Below are positions 32,501-43,706 of a DNA stretch of 64,000 nt, one piece after another. The stretch's first letter is position 1, and every line of letters starts with the position of its first letter. The DNA comes from Glandiceps talaboti. Lineage: Eukaryota; Hemichordata; Enteropneusta; Spengelidae. A program made the position numbers and the translations under genes. Location of the stretch: the NCBI RefSeq assembly GCF_964340395.1, contig NC_135557.1, positions 11,138,546 through 11,202,545 on the forward strand, written 5' to 3'. The notes beneath the pieces were generated by a model, which was not told the origin of the DNA, did no database searches, and saw only the letters and a list, made by a program, of their open reading frames with translations.

Positions 32501-35500
32501 CTGGTTCTGCGACAACTGTGTAGCGAAAGCAATGAGATGCATAAAAGAGGAGCGGGAGATAGAGCTAAGATGTAGCAATTTCTTAGAAGGTTTCAGAAAA
32601 GAAGTTGTGAATAAACTAGACTTTATGCAAACAGAAATAAACGACATCAAGGCTAGACTAGAAGTGGACCCGGTAGTGAAATCACAAGCCCAAACTAAGA
32701 ATCAAGAAGAGGTTGTAAAGGAGGTATGTAGCAACATAAGTGATAGAATATCAAGACAAAAGAATATAGTGGTATTCAACTTACCAGAGGGATCAAGTAT
32801 ACTAAGATCTGAGCTGTTAAAGTATGATAAAGAACACTTGGCTAATGTGATAGAGATAACTAGTGGAAATAAGGAAGTTGAAGTGGAAGTTAGAAGACTA
32901 GGCAAGAAGGAGCAGGTAGATAATAATGATGATGAAGAAGGATCCCACAAGACTGCCAAACCTAGACCTCTACTTGTATCATTCCACACTGAAGAAATGA
33001 AGTTTAAAGTTATGAAGAATTTATATAAGCTGAAGGATGCTAGGGATCCCTACAACAAGATAAGCATTAAGAATGATATGACAAGACAGGAAAGAGAGGT
33101 GGATAAAGGACTCCAAGAAGATGTAAGAAAGAGGAATACAGAAATGAATGACCCACATTTTTTCTACGCAGTCAGAGGGCTTCCGTGGGACAGAAGAGTT
33201 GTGAAAATAAAGAGAAGACCACCAAGAGAGGTGGATCAGTCACAAAGAGAAATATAGAAATATGGAGTACAAATGCTGATGTCCTGACCCAAGAGAAATT
33301 TCAAGAATTTCATGAAATAAGCCTAGAAGGACCAGACACTTTGTTGTTTTGTTCACTATACAGAAGTCCGAGTTCAAATCCAACAAATGATGAAAGTATA
33401 AATAATTTATTTAGTTGTCTTGCTGATATGAAACATTCGCATACCGTAATTGCAGGTGATATGAACTATCCAAATATAGACTGGAACATTTATAGAAATA
33501 CTGCATCAGGAACTGGTAAGGAATTCAACTTTATTGAGGCTGTCCGAGACTGCTATCTACATCAACATGTGAATTCACCAACCAGGGGGAGAGGTACTGA
33601 TAGGCCTTCTATCTTAGACCTTGTCTTCACAAATGAAAAGGAAATTGTAGATTGCGTAGAACATGATGCCCCCCTGGGGAAGAGTGACCATTCTATGTTG
33701 AAGATCAAAGTCATGTGTGTTAAAGGTGACAATGTACAACCAAAGATTAGATATAAATATGATAATGGAGACTACAATAAAATGAAAGAAATGTTAAGTA
33801 TAGACTGGGCAGAAGTACTTAATTCCTGCGGAGATGATGTGAATATACAATGGAACACATTTCTAGAAATTTATAGAGAAGCGGAAACAGTCTGCATTCC
33901 ACAGAAAGTTGTGAATCCGTCCAAAAAGAACTATGCTGTACCCCTGGATAGAAAAACTTTAGCAAAGGTTAAAAAGAAGAACAGATTATGGCAAAGATTC
34001 TTGCAAACAAAAGATGGTCAAGTATATCAGGACTATTGTAAAATCCGAAACCAAGTTAGAAGAATAACAAGGAAAGTACAGAAAGATTATGAAAAGTCAG
34101 TGGCGAAGGAGGTCAAGACAAACCCAAAAAAGTTCTGGGGCTATGCCAGTTCTAAATCTAAATTAAGAACTGGAATACCGAACCTATCCAAAACAGGCAA
34201 TGATAAAGGAGAAGATATGACCACCTGTGACAAAGAAAAAGCAGAGGTTCTTGCTGATTTCTTTTCATCAGTCTTCACAAGGGAACAACAAGGCCACTGG
34301 GATTTACCAAATACCATACATGCTAGACACATACTTGAGCTGAATATTACTCCAGAGACTACACTTAAGATTTTATCCAAGTTAAAAACCTCAAAATCAC
34401 CAGGCCCTGACCTCGTACATCCCAGAATATTATATGAACTTAGAGAAGTGCTCTGTACCCCATTAACCATAATTTATAACACATCACTAAAGACAGGGAC
34501 AATACCGAATGACTGGAAGTGTGCCAACGTTACGCCTATATTTAAGAAAGGTTGTAAATGGTTAGCCAGCAATTACCGACCAATCAGCCTTACAAGTGTT
34601 GTCTGTAAAATAATGGAAACCCTGATAAGGAACTCTATTGTGAAATATATGAACAGTAATAACTTGTTTAGTGATCAACAGTTTGGTTTCATCAGTGGTC
34701 GTTCGACTGTACTACAACTAATCAAAGTCCTAGACAAGTGGACAGAAATTATTGATCTTGGAGGATGTGTTGATGTTGTGTACTGTGACTTTATGAAGGC
34801 CTTTGACAAAGTGCCTCATAGGCGTTTAATGGAGAAACTTCAATACTATGGGATCCCAAGCCTGCTGCTAAACTGGATATCTGCTTTCCTCAATAATCGG
34901 AAACAAAAAGTTATTGTAAATGGCGTTTCATCGGAATGGCAGGAGGTGCTAAGTGGTATACCCCAAGGATCTGTCTTAGGACCCATACTTTTTGTAATAT
35001 ATATCAACACACTTCCAGATGTAGTACAAAGCTCAGAAATATATCTATTCGCAGACGATACCAAAGTTTTCAGGGGAATATTCAAGGAAGAAGACTGTGA
35101 TTGCTTACAAACAGATATTGATAACATGTATACTTGGACAGAGAACTCTCTTCTGAAATTTCATCCAGATAAATGTGCCAGTATGCGGATAGGAAAGACA
35201 CACTTGTCAGATAGATCATATACCATGGGACAAAATAAGGTCAAACTTAGAAATACAAAGGAAGAGAAGGATATAGGAGTAATCGTGGATGATAAGCTAT
35301 CCTTTTCAAGTCACATGTCTACAAAAATAAATAAGGCAAATTCCATAATGGGTCTGATAAGGAGAACTTATGCTCATCTTGACAAAGAAAGTTTTTTATT
35401 ATTGTACAAAGGTCTGGTTAGACCACATTTGGAATATGCAAATCAAGTTTGGGCACCTTACCTCAAAAAGGATATTATTGCCATCGAGAACGTACAGCGC

Positions 35501-37692
35501 AGAGCTACCAAGTTAATTCCAGGATTTAGAGAATTGTCATACCAGGAAAGACTAAGGCATCTGAACTTACCAACTTTGGCTTACCGTCGTCTACGGGGAG
35601 ATATGATTGAACTCTATAAAATTATGTCGGGGAAATATGACACTAGAGTGACTGATTTTCTCAAGACCAGACATTGTGACACTAGAGGGCATCAATATAA
35701 ACTGTACAAAGTCCATACTAGGCTGGATATTAGGAAATTTTCTTTTGTACATAGAAGTATAAACCAATGGAATAGTCTTCCCAATCATGTGGTTGATGCA
35801 CCAAATGTATATAATTTTGAGAGACGTTTAGATAGACACTGGGAAGGACTTGCAAATGAAATTTAAATTTGAAGACTATGCTAGCATACGCACTGACAAG
35901 ACTTTAATTTAACATGATCTGATATCAGAGGCCTAAATAAGGCCTATAATCAGAATTGTACCTGTATACCTGTATACCTGTATAATTAGACAGCTTTTCG
36001 AGGCTTCCTCCTGGCCTGACAATGGTATGTTCAACTTGGCTGACTTCCTTTGTCGACAATAATTACGCGAATCTCAAGCATAATTAATATGAGAAAATAA
36101 TCGATCCTAAAAAATAACCAACATTTTTGCATTTTGCAGGAAAACCCATTTAAACCTTACGCCTAAAATGCATTTCACCAGCCTTTGCAAACGTTCGGTA
36201 TCTTCAACATAGCTTTGGCTGTAGAGCTGCGCTGGTGGTGGTGGTGGTGGTGGTGGTGGTGGTGGTGGTGGTGGTGGTGGTGGTGGTGGTGGTGGTGGTG
36301 GTAATTTCAAATTTAAATCAGACTGCGGTGGTTCAAAGGTCATGACACTTGGATTGGTGCAGAGAGTGATAATACACCAAGATAAGTCTTGGGCAAGTTT
36401 GTAGGTCACGGGTTTTATTTTTGGTTGATTACATTTGTTTGATATTCTTTCAATTATAGGATGTGGTTATGGACTTATTGCAAATCCTCGACTCGGACTT
36501 ATTCCATTTTACATCAAAAAGAGATATCGCATCGCAAATGCTTTTGCAGTGAGTGGCATAGGAATAGGAACATTCATCTTCACCCCATTATGGCAACTGT
36601 TGATTGAGATGTATGGTTGGAGAGGAGCTTTTATTGTATTTTCAGCGATAAATGCCAACTTGTGTGTATGCGGAGCCCTCTTTAAACTACCCAAGAAGAA
36701 CGCAGAAACGACAGTTATTGAGATGAGTGAAACACAAGTTGAGGATGAAATATCAATGCAGGAAAATGAATCTAAAGAACAAAGATCACGCTTACAACAG
36801 ATGATCAAATTATGTGACTGTAGTCTGTTTTCCAAGTACCCAGTGTTGGCAGTATTGACGTTTTCATTGTTTGTTGGTTTAGGCATTGGGTTCGTAGGCT
36901 CACCAGCTTATATGGTTGCACGTGCAAAGTCTAAAGACCTTAGTTCTGAAGGTAACATTGCCTTAGTCATGTCCATATTTGGAGTAGCAGGTATAGCGGG
37001 CAGACTTTCTCCGCCTGCTATATTACATTTCACACCTCGCACCATAACCAGTACAAGATTGTTTGGGTTGACACAGATCCTAGGTGGAATAATCAATATT
37101 CTCAGTCCCTTTGCTAACACATACCCAACTTATTGTGTGTACGCCGCTGCAATGGGACTAACAACTGGAGTTTTCTCCACAATGATGTCACAGGCATTGA
37201 AAGATGTGGTAGGTCCTTCAAACTTGACGGCGGGTTTATCTGTTACCACTTCTTGGATGTGTCTTGCAGGATTAATTGGGCCACCATTGGCAGGTAATTA
37301 ATGATTTGTAGAACAAACATTTGTTTGTCAAATAATGTATGTCCAATGCAATGCTGCATCTCGTGATGTGGCTAATATGGTCTTTAAAGTATGAGTCCTC
37401 TACATGGACTTAGTGCATTTTACACCAAAGAGAGATTGGCATTGCAGTGAGTAGATGAGGAGTAGAAAGAGTTCATCAGAGCCTCTTTATCGCAACTAAT
37501 GATTGTGATTGTTGTTACTCTCCCAAGTAGTTTTAAATGTAAAATGTACTCGTATAGATTCAATAATCGTTACCACTACAATAATAGTGAGAGACTCACA
37601 TACCCATGTAATGTGTAAAAGTGTGACAGGGAGACATGTGTGAGAGAAAGGTTGAGACAGAGACCTAGCGACAGGCAGACCGAGCGACAGAA

Positions 37693-37767
<75 letters not shown>

Positions 37768-37814
37768 AAGGGAGACAGGGGTGGAGAGAGGGATGCAGAC
37801 ACAGACAGAAAATC

Positions 37815-37883
<69 letters not shown>

Positions 37884-38056
37884 CAGTCTGACTGACAGGC
37901 AAGCAAGCAGGTAGGCAGGCAGGCGAACACTCAATCAGTCAGTCAGTCAGTCAGTCAGTCCGTCCGACAGACAGACAGAGGGACAGACACACAGACAGAC
38001 ACACAGCCTGAAAGACTGACTGACTGACTGACTGACAGACAGACAGACAGACAGAC

Positions 38057-38097
<41 letters not shown>

Positions 38098-38441
38098 GGG
38101 CTTGAGGGTGAGTGTTTGATATAATTATTATAAACTAAAGTTGTTGGTTGTTCATTTTTCTTACCTTAGCTATGCAAGGTTATAGCCAGTATACAACAAT
38201 CCATACATTTATACTTGTTTTTCTCATAGGACGGATATATGACATAACCCGGGATTATAACAATTCGTTCTACTTTTACGGTTGCTGTATGATGGTTGCT
38301 GGCCTTGCTGTTCTCGTATTTGAGCGATGTTATCGTCTATATCATGAGAAATTGGTTGGAGTGAGCAACGCAAAGTACGAGGTTGGCGAAGAACACATAG
38401 TAGTTGTTGAGAAAGTTTCAACTAGAACTAATACCGGCTGA
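29533..38441 (+). CDS. SLC16/MCT-like 12-TM transporter, copy D (intact, LINE in intron 2)
   Basis: Exons are 29533-29728, 30427-30570, 36460-37293 and 38230-38441, all phase-1 GT-AG junctions; the product is 461 aa. TM1 motif DGGIHGW, TM4-5 signature YIKKRYR...GIGIG and TM8 VGRL are all present. No stop or shift was found in any exon. Intron 2 is 5.9 kb because it holds a 608-bp inverted-repeat element and a CR1-like LINE in the same orientation as the gene. Odd: the Trp at the exon 3/4 junction (GWIYD in the others) is Arg here (GRIYD), and the next loop reads ITRD. Introns, upstream block and 3' flank align closely with copy E, so D and E are the youngest pair. Likely a plasma-membrane solute carrier; substrate unknown. 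Confidence 0.87.
31076..31683. mobile_element. Inverted-repeat DNA element (MITE-like), TAA target duplication
   Basis: The termini are inverted: left GGCTGGAGTCAGAATTTAC, right (reverse complement) GGCTGGAGTCACATTTTAC, 17 of 19 matching. TAA sits on both sides (31073-31075 and 31684-31686). The interior is rich in G runs and has no protein I recognise. Length 608 bp, non-autonomous. It is in intron 2 of copy D; a deletion remnant is in copy E at the same place, so it landed before D and E split. Confidence 0.68.
32196..33257 (+). CDS. LINE ORF1: Cys-rich finger, RNA-binding type protein
   Basis: 353 aa. Residues 56-108 hold eight cysteines in a PHD-like spacing: C56-x2-C59, C73-x2-C76-x4-C81-x2-C84, C105-x2-C108, with the Trp two before the last pair (FPWFCDNC). 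The usual PHD histidine position is Cys. Residues about 112-170 are charged and probably coiled coil. A segment starting IVVFNLPEG near residue 198 resembles the RRM-like part of LINE ORF1 proteins. PHD-type ORF1s are known in CR1 elements. The expected role is binding the element's RNA and forming the retrotransposition particle. The stop overlaps the start of ORF2 by about 70 nt in another frame. Confidence 0.82.
   Translation: MACAAQEIQDGGDHRQQNETSSSQFLIQPQQPRRGKRVRGTLQSTSSIIGDEGWECDTCQISSSDKKCKLLKCDYCETRRCIKCLKIPEATYKNVGDRPDFPWFCDNCVAKAMRCIKEEREIELRCSNFLEGFRKEVVNKLDFMQTEINDIKARLEVDPVVKSQAQTKNQEEVVKEVCSNISDRISRQKNIVVFNLPEGSSILRSELLKYDKEHLANVIEITSGNKEVEVEVRRLGKKEQVDNNDDEEGSHKTAKPRPLLVSFHTEEMKFKVMKNLYKLKDARDPYNKISIKNDMTRQEREVDKGLQEDVRKRNTEMNDPHFFYAVRGLPWDRRVVKIKRRPPREVDQSQREI
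33185..35866 (+). CDS. LINE ORF2: reverse transcriptase with truncated endonuclease
   Basis: 893 aa. The N-terminus ([11 protein letters not shown]) is the known beginning of the CR1-type endonuclease domain, but it jumps within a few residues to [18 protein letters not shown] and later SDHS, the second half of that domain. The middle, including the ITE-type catalytic Glu motif, is missing, with the frame kept. The RT domain is complete: RPISLT, the Asp of [11 protein letters not shown] (about residue 535), [10 protein letters not shown], and the FADD box at 622-625. The C-terminal thumb/connection stretch ([21 protein letters not shown]) is present. The RT should be able to fold, but target nicking is doubtful. 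Alternative: the missing part lies in another frame, which I did not find. Confidence 0.87.
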   Translation: MGQKSCENKEKTTKRGGSVTKRNIEIWSTNADVLTQEKFQEFHEISLEGPDTLLFCSLYRSPSSNPTNDESINNLFSCLADMKHSHTVIAGDMNYPNIDWNIYRNTASGTGKEFNFIEAVRDCYLHQHVNSPTRGRGTDRPSILDLVFTNEKEIVDCVEHDAPLGKSDHSMLKIKVMCVKGDNVQPKIRYKYDNGDYNKMKEMLSIDWAEVLNSCGDDVNIQWNTFLEIYREAETVCIPQKVVNPSKKNYAVPLDRKTLAKVKKKNRLWQRFLQTKDGQVYQDYCKIRNQVRRITRKVQKDYEKSVAKEVKTNPKKFWGYASSKSKLRTGIPNLSKTGNDKGEDMTTCDKEKAEVLADFFSSVFTREQQGHWDLPNTIHARHILELNITPETTLKILSKLKTSKSPGPDLVHPRILYELREVLCTPLTIIYNTSLKTGTIPNDWKCANVTPIFKKGCKWLASNYRPISLTSVVCKIMETLIRNSIVKYMNSNNLFSDQQFGFISGRSTVLQLIKVLDKWTEIIDLGGCVDVVYCDFMKAFDKVPHRRLMEKLQYYGIPSLLLNWISAFLNNRKQKVIVNGVSSEWQEVLSGIPQGSVLGPILFVIYINTLPDVVQSSEIYLFADDTKVFRGIFKEEDCDCLQTDIDNMYTWTENSLLKFHPDKCASMRIGKTHLSDRSYTMGQNKVKLRNTKEEKDIGVIVDDKLSFSSHMSTKINKANSIMGLIRRTYAHLDKESFLLLYKGLVRPHLEYANQVWAPYLKKDIIAIENVQRRATKLIPGFRELSYQERLRHLNLPTLAYRRLRGDMIELYKIMSGKYDTRVTDFLKTRHCDTRGHQYKLYKVHTRLDIRKFSFVHRSINQWNSLPNHVVDAPNVYNFERRLDRHWEGLANEI
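36232..36302. repeat. (GGT)n tract in intron 2 of copy D
   Basis: About 24 uninterrupted GGT units, G-rich on the transcribed sense strand. Confidence 0.96.
37363..37515 (+). pseudogene. Decayed exon 3 duplicate in intron 3 of copy D
   Basis: Recognisable by atgagtcctctacatggac, tgcattttacaccaaagag, cattgcagtgagtagatg. Copy E has lost this region and F never shows it. Confidence 0.7.
37690..38095. repeat. (CAGA)n-rich tract in intron 3 of copy D
   Basis: Long tetranucleotide tract with CAGT and CAGG interruptions. It ends about 135 bp before exon 4. Confidence 0.95.
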
Positions 38442-38620
38442 TGTATTGCTCTAACTTGCAATCATAGGATATTTCAATCAAACCTAGCACATACATGAAT
38501 GTAACATAGCATCCGGGTCATACTCGTACATCCGTCACTTTGTATCACTTCATAACCAGATCTGTGGTATTATTTGTTATTCAGCTTCACAAAACATGTT
38601 TAAAAATAATTTTGCTATAG

Positions 38621-38701
<81 letters not shown>
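38621..38701. repeat. (TA)n microsatellite 3' of copy D
   Basis: Pure TA run about 180 bp after the stop codon, at the end of the conserved 3' flank. Confidence 0.95.
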
Positions 38702-38706
<5 letters not shown>

Positions 38707-39716
38707 ATAGTAGGCACGTTTAGATCGACGTAATATGTGAAATGTACACTATATTTCTTCGTAATACACGACATTTCAAAAGTTTGAATGGTGTATTTTA
38801 TTTGAATGAAATCAAAGACCATACACGAAATTAATATGGTATTACTGTTTCTTTACGCTGATCTTGTTTAATAGACACAGATACAAGTTGTACTTCTAAA
38901 TTTGATAGAATTACTGTGTGCTACCGCGGACACATTATCGCAGACAAAAGTCCATTTAAATTTTGGTTGAACCTTTCTTTCCTCATGATATAGAGATAGA
39001 TCGTAATAGCATCTCATTACAAAGTAGAACACGTGAAACCGATGGGGAGCAGACGATCAATGTGTGTCTGAACATTATGTACAAATCCAAAATCGAAGAC
39101 TGTATTGTGGTGTTGTTGATAGACTTATGACATATCAAGTGTTATTGGATGTTAGCTTTATGTACATTATATTGCTTCGTAATACACAACATTTCTAAAG
39201 TTTGAATGGTGTATTTTATTTGCATGTAATTAAGTTTCTTTACGCTAGTCTTGTTGAATAGAGATCGATAGATGAACAATTTCTCTGAAAGTTGTATTTT
39301 AGATGTCAGTAGCCGTGTTTGGTTTTGTCAGTGGCGATTAAATTTCATATCACTAGTTGTATAAAAAAATGGGTGTGATTGTATTGAGCAGTTTGTAGTA
39401 TGAATGTCCTGCATAGTAATAGCAAGTACATAGTGGTGCGAAATACACTGTCCATTGTGATGTCATTGTTATTTTCGTTACAACGTATATGTAATGATAT
39501 ACGTGTGACATCGTCGTGTATAAATGTTTTCGGCTTTAGGCGTCAGTCTTCATATCGGAAATAAAAAACAAACAGACGATGAGTGTATGAAGTTCTTCCT
39601 GAGAATAATATATCACCACGAATGAAGTTTCCGGGGTACAAGATAAGTGCCATCCGGGAAAAACACGCCTCCTACGTCGGCGTGTATTTACTCGGACGGC
39701 ATTTATTACTTGTGTA
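38702..39716. other. Spacer between copies D and E, no gene recognised
   Basis: AT-rich, non-coding. A short internal duplication is visible: attgcttcgtaatacacaac and gtgtattttatttg wording at about 38750-38810 and again at 39170-39230. Confidence 0.5.
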
Positions 39717-39785
39717 TACATACATACATACATACATACATACATACATACATACATACATACATACAATACATACATACATACA

Positions 39786-39819
<34 letters not shown>

Positions 39820-39841
39820 CATACATACATACATACATACA
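39717..39841. repeat. (CATA)n tract upstream of copy E
   Basis: Same flank position as in copy D, but shorter and without the TACG islands. Confidence 0.95.
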
Positions 39842-40188
39842 CCCCTCCATGATACAATCGCGTCTGGAATATTATCATATGTTAATATTTGTTGTTACAG
39901 CACTCAATTGAAATGTGTTAAATATCTTTCGCAGAAACTGTTACAAATAACGAGAGTTTATTACGTTTTTTTTATTAACTTGGAAACACGTTTTTTTCTA
40001 TTACAAATGTCGGCTGTTCGCTAATAACCTGTTCTTCCTTAATCCTGGTCACCTACAAGAAAAAACGCCATAATTATTCACTTATTCCTTGCACAATTCA
40101 GAGGGGAATCTTCTACCATTCCACCATGCATACATAAATAGAACAGGTTGTATAGTGTTTCAATGCCCTCGATAGCAGTGACGTCATT

Positions 40189-40196
40189 GATCTCAG
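40189..40196 (+). promoter_or_regulatory. CRE-like palindrome upstream of copy E
   Basis: TGACGTCA at the same place as in copy D, 285 nt before the ATG. Copy E also has tatataaa at 40423-40430, about 50 nt before the ATG, where D reads tatacaaa. Confidence 0.4.
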
Positions 40197-41999
40197 AACC
40201 ATGACTTGTGCCCACCTCAATCAAGTGTAATGTAAAGTTCGCCGACAACAAAAGTCAATTGACCTATATAAATCATTTCAGATGTTTACACCTTCTACAA
40301 GTACAAGTAGATCTGTTAACGATAGTAGATAGCGTTTCCCATGTTGCTGTGTGTGTAGATTATTGGTTTATACAGCTATCAAACAGTGGGACAGATCGGC
40401 TCTACGTTGATATGACAACTAATATATAAAAAGACGTGTCAGGCCGAGTTGAAGGTCTATCTGAAATAATATAATGGCTACCGAGGGTCACGATGGTGGT
40501 ATCCATGGCTGGTTTGTGGTACTAGCATGCCATGTATGTAGTATGTTCGTGATTGGCACATACCAATCCATAGGTCCTGTATTTGTGGCTCTACAAAGGT
40601 ATTTTGATTCAAGTTCAGCCCGCACAGCATGGATTATTTCAGTGGCTTTTAGCTTGGAATCAGCTTTCGGTAACGTACATATACATTTTCATTGCAGTGA
40701 GGTGGGGCGGAGGGCACTCGCCCACCCCTTTAGTTCTTTGTGTTATTGATAATCTTATCACATTTTAGACCGACGTAGTCTTAAAGATATGGCATCTGAT
40801 AGATACATACCCATCTCAGATCATGTTTTTTGCTATATTGGATCAGGCTCCCGTTCCCACTGGACTCCTACTAAAAATCCACAACGCTTAGGTCAACATC
40901 CGAAAAAGCATACCTGAGGAGAGGCACGTCCTTATAACGTCATACACCCCAACTCCCACCCCTACCCTTGTTAAGTGTATGATAAAATCTTGAAATTCTC
41001 ACCAATACAAGTGTCAATCCGCCATAGTCTAATCAAAAGATAACGGATTCCGCCATTCTTTTAGTGGCTTGTTTTCTGTGACTCAATTATCACTGTATCA
41101 GTAATATATTTGCAGGGTTGTATGAAATGTGTATAAAGTCATACGATAAACAGACAATTAGTCTGTGTATGAAAAAAAGTGAGCTGTATTTTGGAGTCTC
41201 TTATTCAATGTAGTATAGGAGTTAGAAATATATATTTTAAACCCATTCTGTCACTGTTACTGCACCGTATTTGTTCCGAAATCTCTTACAAATTCCTTTC
41301 TCCATGACACACATGAAGTCACTCTCTTTTTTTTACACAATCTCCAGGTCCTATTGCAAATATATCTGTGAAGAAAATAGGATATCGAGGTACTGTAATT
41401 CTTGGAGGCGTGTTATCATCTATTGGTTTAGCACTGACTGCTTTTGCACCAAGTATTGAGTTTATTTACTTCAGTTTTGGAGTATTAGTTGGTATGTATA
41501 ACATTACAACATCTTATCATGGCAGCTATAATTTCTATTAAAACTATTGCCATGAAAAATAATTTTCCTGGTATGTATAAATAAGTTACATATGGCTGTA
41601 GGCTTTTATGTTTATGCAAAACAATATTGGCTTTGTTGAAATGTAGTGCCTATTATAGTAATTTAATCAAAATGCTAAATAAGGTTTCATACCCCACACA
41701 AAGTATTTTAAACTACTATATAGTTTATCACTTCTTGACAACATGAAAACCCCAGGGTACATCCACTGCACGTCCGCTAAATGTATGTACACAGGTTATT
41801 GCTCTTCGGTGTGTTTATACAACATTATCATAAACACCATCGTCGTAAAACGACAGCACCCATTTGCGACAAAGCAACGTGCCAGAAGATTTTACGTCAA
41901 TGCAGAAAGTAAGATCTGACTACCAAGAATAGTTGACACAATTTTCTTGTTGAAATGGGTACACGCTAACGGTTCCCATTTAACTAATATGTAACATAC

Positions 42000-42149
42000 G
42001 GCTGAAGTCAGAGCTTACGGCAGGGATGGGAGGCATGAAAAAAATGAGGATTCAAGGGGGAGGCATGAAATTCTGATGGTCTGAAAATGGGGGGGGGGGC
42101 GAATTATATTGCTCATGATTTGAACCAAATCAAACCTCGGGAGCGGTCG
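42000..42149. mobile_element. Left remnant of the same inverted-repeat element in copy E
   Basis: Begins with ggctgaagtcag and follows the copy D element through its G-rich part to gagcggtcg. It then jumps to the sequence that lies to the right of the element in copy D (tgtcacgt..gtcagcatcagg). The right part and right terminus are deleted. Confidence 0.6.
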
Positions 42150-43603
42150 TTGTCACGTTGTCAGCATCAGGCTCGGCTCATTTCATCAGAGAATGTAATT
42201 TTGATTGTAATACTCAACACGTGTCCTTTTTTCAACTCAATTCACTGAAGTTATAATATATAATCGATTCTAATTAACCACCATTCTTGCATTTCGCAGG
42301 AAAACACGTTTCGTAAACGCCTAAAATACATTTAACCAGCTGCAGCCTTTGCAAACGTTCAATATCCTGAACATAGCTTTGGCTGTAGATAGAGCTGCGC
42401 TGGTGATGGTGTTGGTGGTGGTTATGGTGGTGGTGGTAATTTCAAATTTAAATTAGGTTGCTGTGGTTCAAAGGTCATGACACTTGGTTTGGTGCAGAGA
42501 GTGTCTTTTGATAATACATCACAATAAGTCTTAGGCAAGTTTGTAGGTCACGGGTTTTATTTGGTTGATCAAATTTGTTTGATATTTCTTTGTAGGATGT
42601 GGGTATGGACTTATTGTAAATCCTCGACTCGGACTTATTCCATTTTACATCAAAAAGAGATTTGCCATTGCGAATGCTTTTGCGGTGAGTGGCATAGGAA
42701 TAGGAACGCTCATCTTCACCCCACTATAGCAACTATTAATTGAGATGTATGGTTGGAGAGGAGCTTTTATTGTATTTTCAGCGATAAATGCCAACTTGTG
42801 TGTATGCGGAGCCCTCTTTAAACTACCCAAGAAGAAAGCGGAAACGACAGTTATTGAGATGAGTGAAACACGAGTTGAGGATGAAATACCAACGCGGGAA
42901 AATGAATCTAAAGAACAAAGATCACGCTTACGACAGATGATCAAATTATGTGATTGTAGTCTGTTTTCCAAGTACCCAGTGTTGGCAGTATTGACGTTTT
43001 CATTGTTTGTTGGTTTTGGCATTGGTTTCATAGGCTCACCAGCTTATATGGTTGCACGAGCTAAGTCTATCAACCTTAGTTCTGAAGGTAACATTGCCTT
43101 AATCATGTCCATATTTGGAGTGGCTGGTATAGTAGGCAGACTTTCCCCGCCTGCTATATTACATTTCACACCTCGCACCATAACTAGTACACGGTTGTTT
43201 GGGCTGGCACAGATCTTAGGTGGAATAACCAATATTCTCAGTCCCTTTGCCGACTCGTACCCAACTTATTGTGTGTACGCCGCTTCAATGGGGCTAATCA
43301 CTGGAGTGTTCTCCACAATGATATCGCAGGCAATGAAAGATGTGGTAGGCCATTCAAACTTGACGGCGGGTTTATCTGTTACCACTTTTTGGATATGTCT
43401 TGCAGGATTACTTGGGCCACCATTGGCAGGTACGTAATTAATTATTTATTTACAACTGAAAATTTCGGTGAAAAAATATTCGGTATTGAGAACAAAAGTT
43501 CAATTTGTGACAATATGTATTACCAATACAGATGAACTTTCATGATAGTATTAATTATTTATGTTTGTTTGTCCCTAAACCATCTATAACATGAGTTAGG
43601 TGC

Positions 43604-43706
<103 letters not shown>

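Larger units (their letters stand above)
32006..35983 (+). mobile_element. CR1-like non-LTR retrotransposon in intron 2 of copy D
   Basis: Two overlapping ORFs (zinc-finger ORF1, EN/RT ORF2) are followed by a short 3' UTR that ends in three 8-bp repeats (acctgtat) at 35960-35983. Short tandem 3' repeats rather than poly(A) are typical of the CR1/L2 group. The limits come from comparing intron 2 of copies A and C: their continuous wording (atagttc ... agacagcttttcgagg) is split here at about 32006 and 35984. The element is about 4.0 kb, in the gene's own orientation, with both ORFs open, so insertion is recent and after the D/E split, since E lacks it. I saw no clear target-site duplication, as is common for CR1. 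Confidence 0.88.

Noticed and set aside
34141-34470. Minus-strand frames inside the LINE
   Set aside because: Shadows of the RT reading frame; no motif of their own.
36107-36409. Minus-strand proline-rich protein
   Set aside because: Poly-Pro comes from the (GGT)n tract in intron 2 of copy D read backwards.
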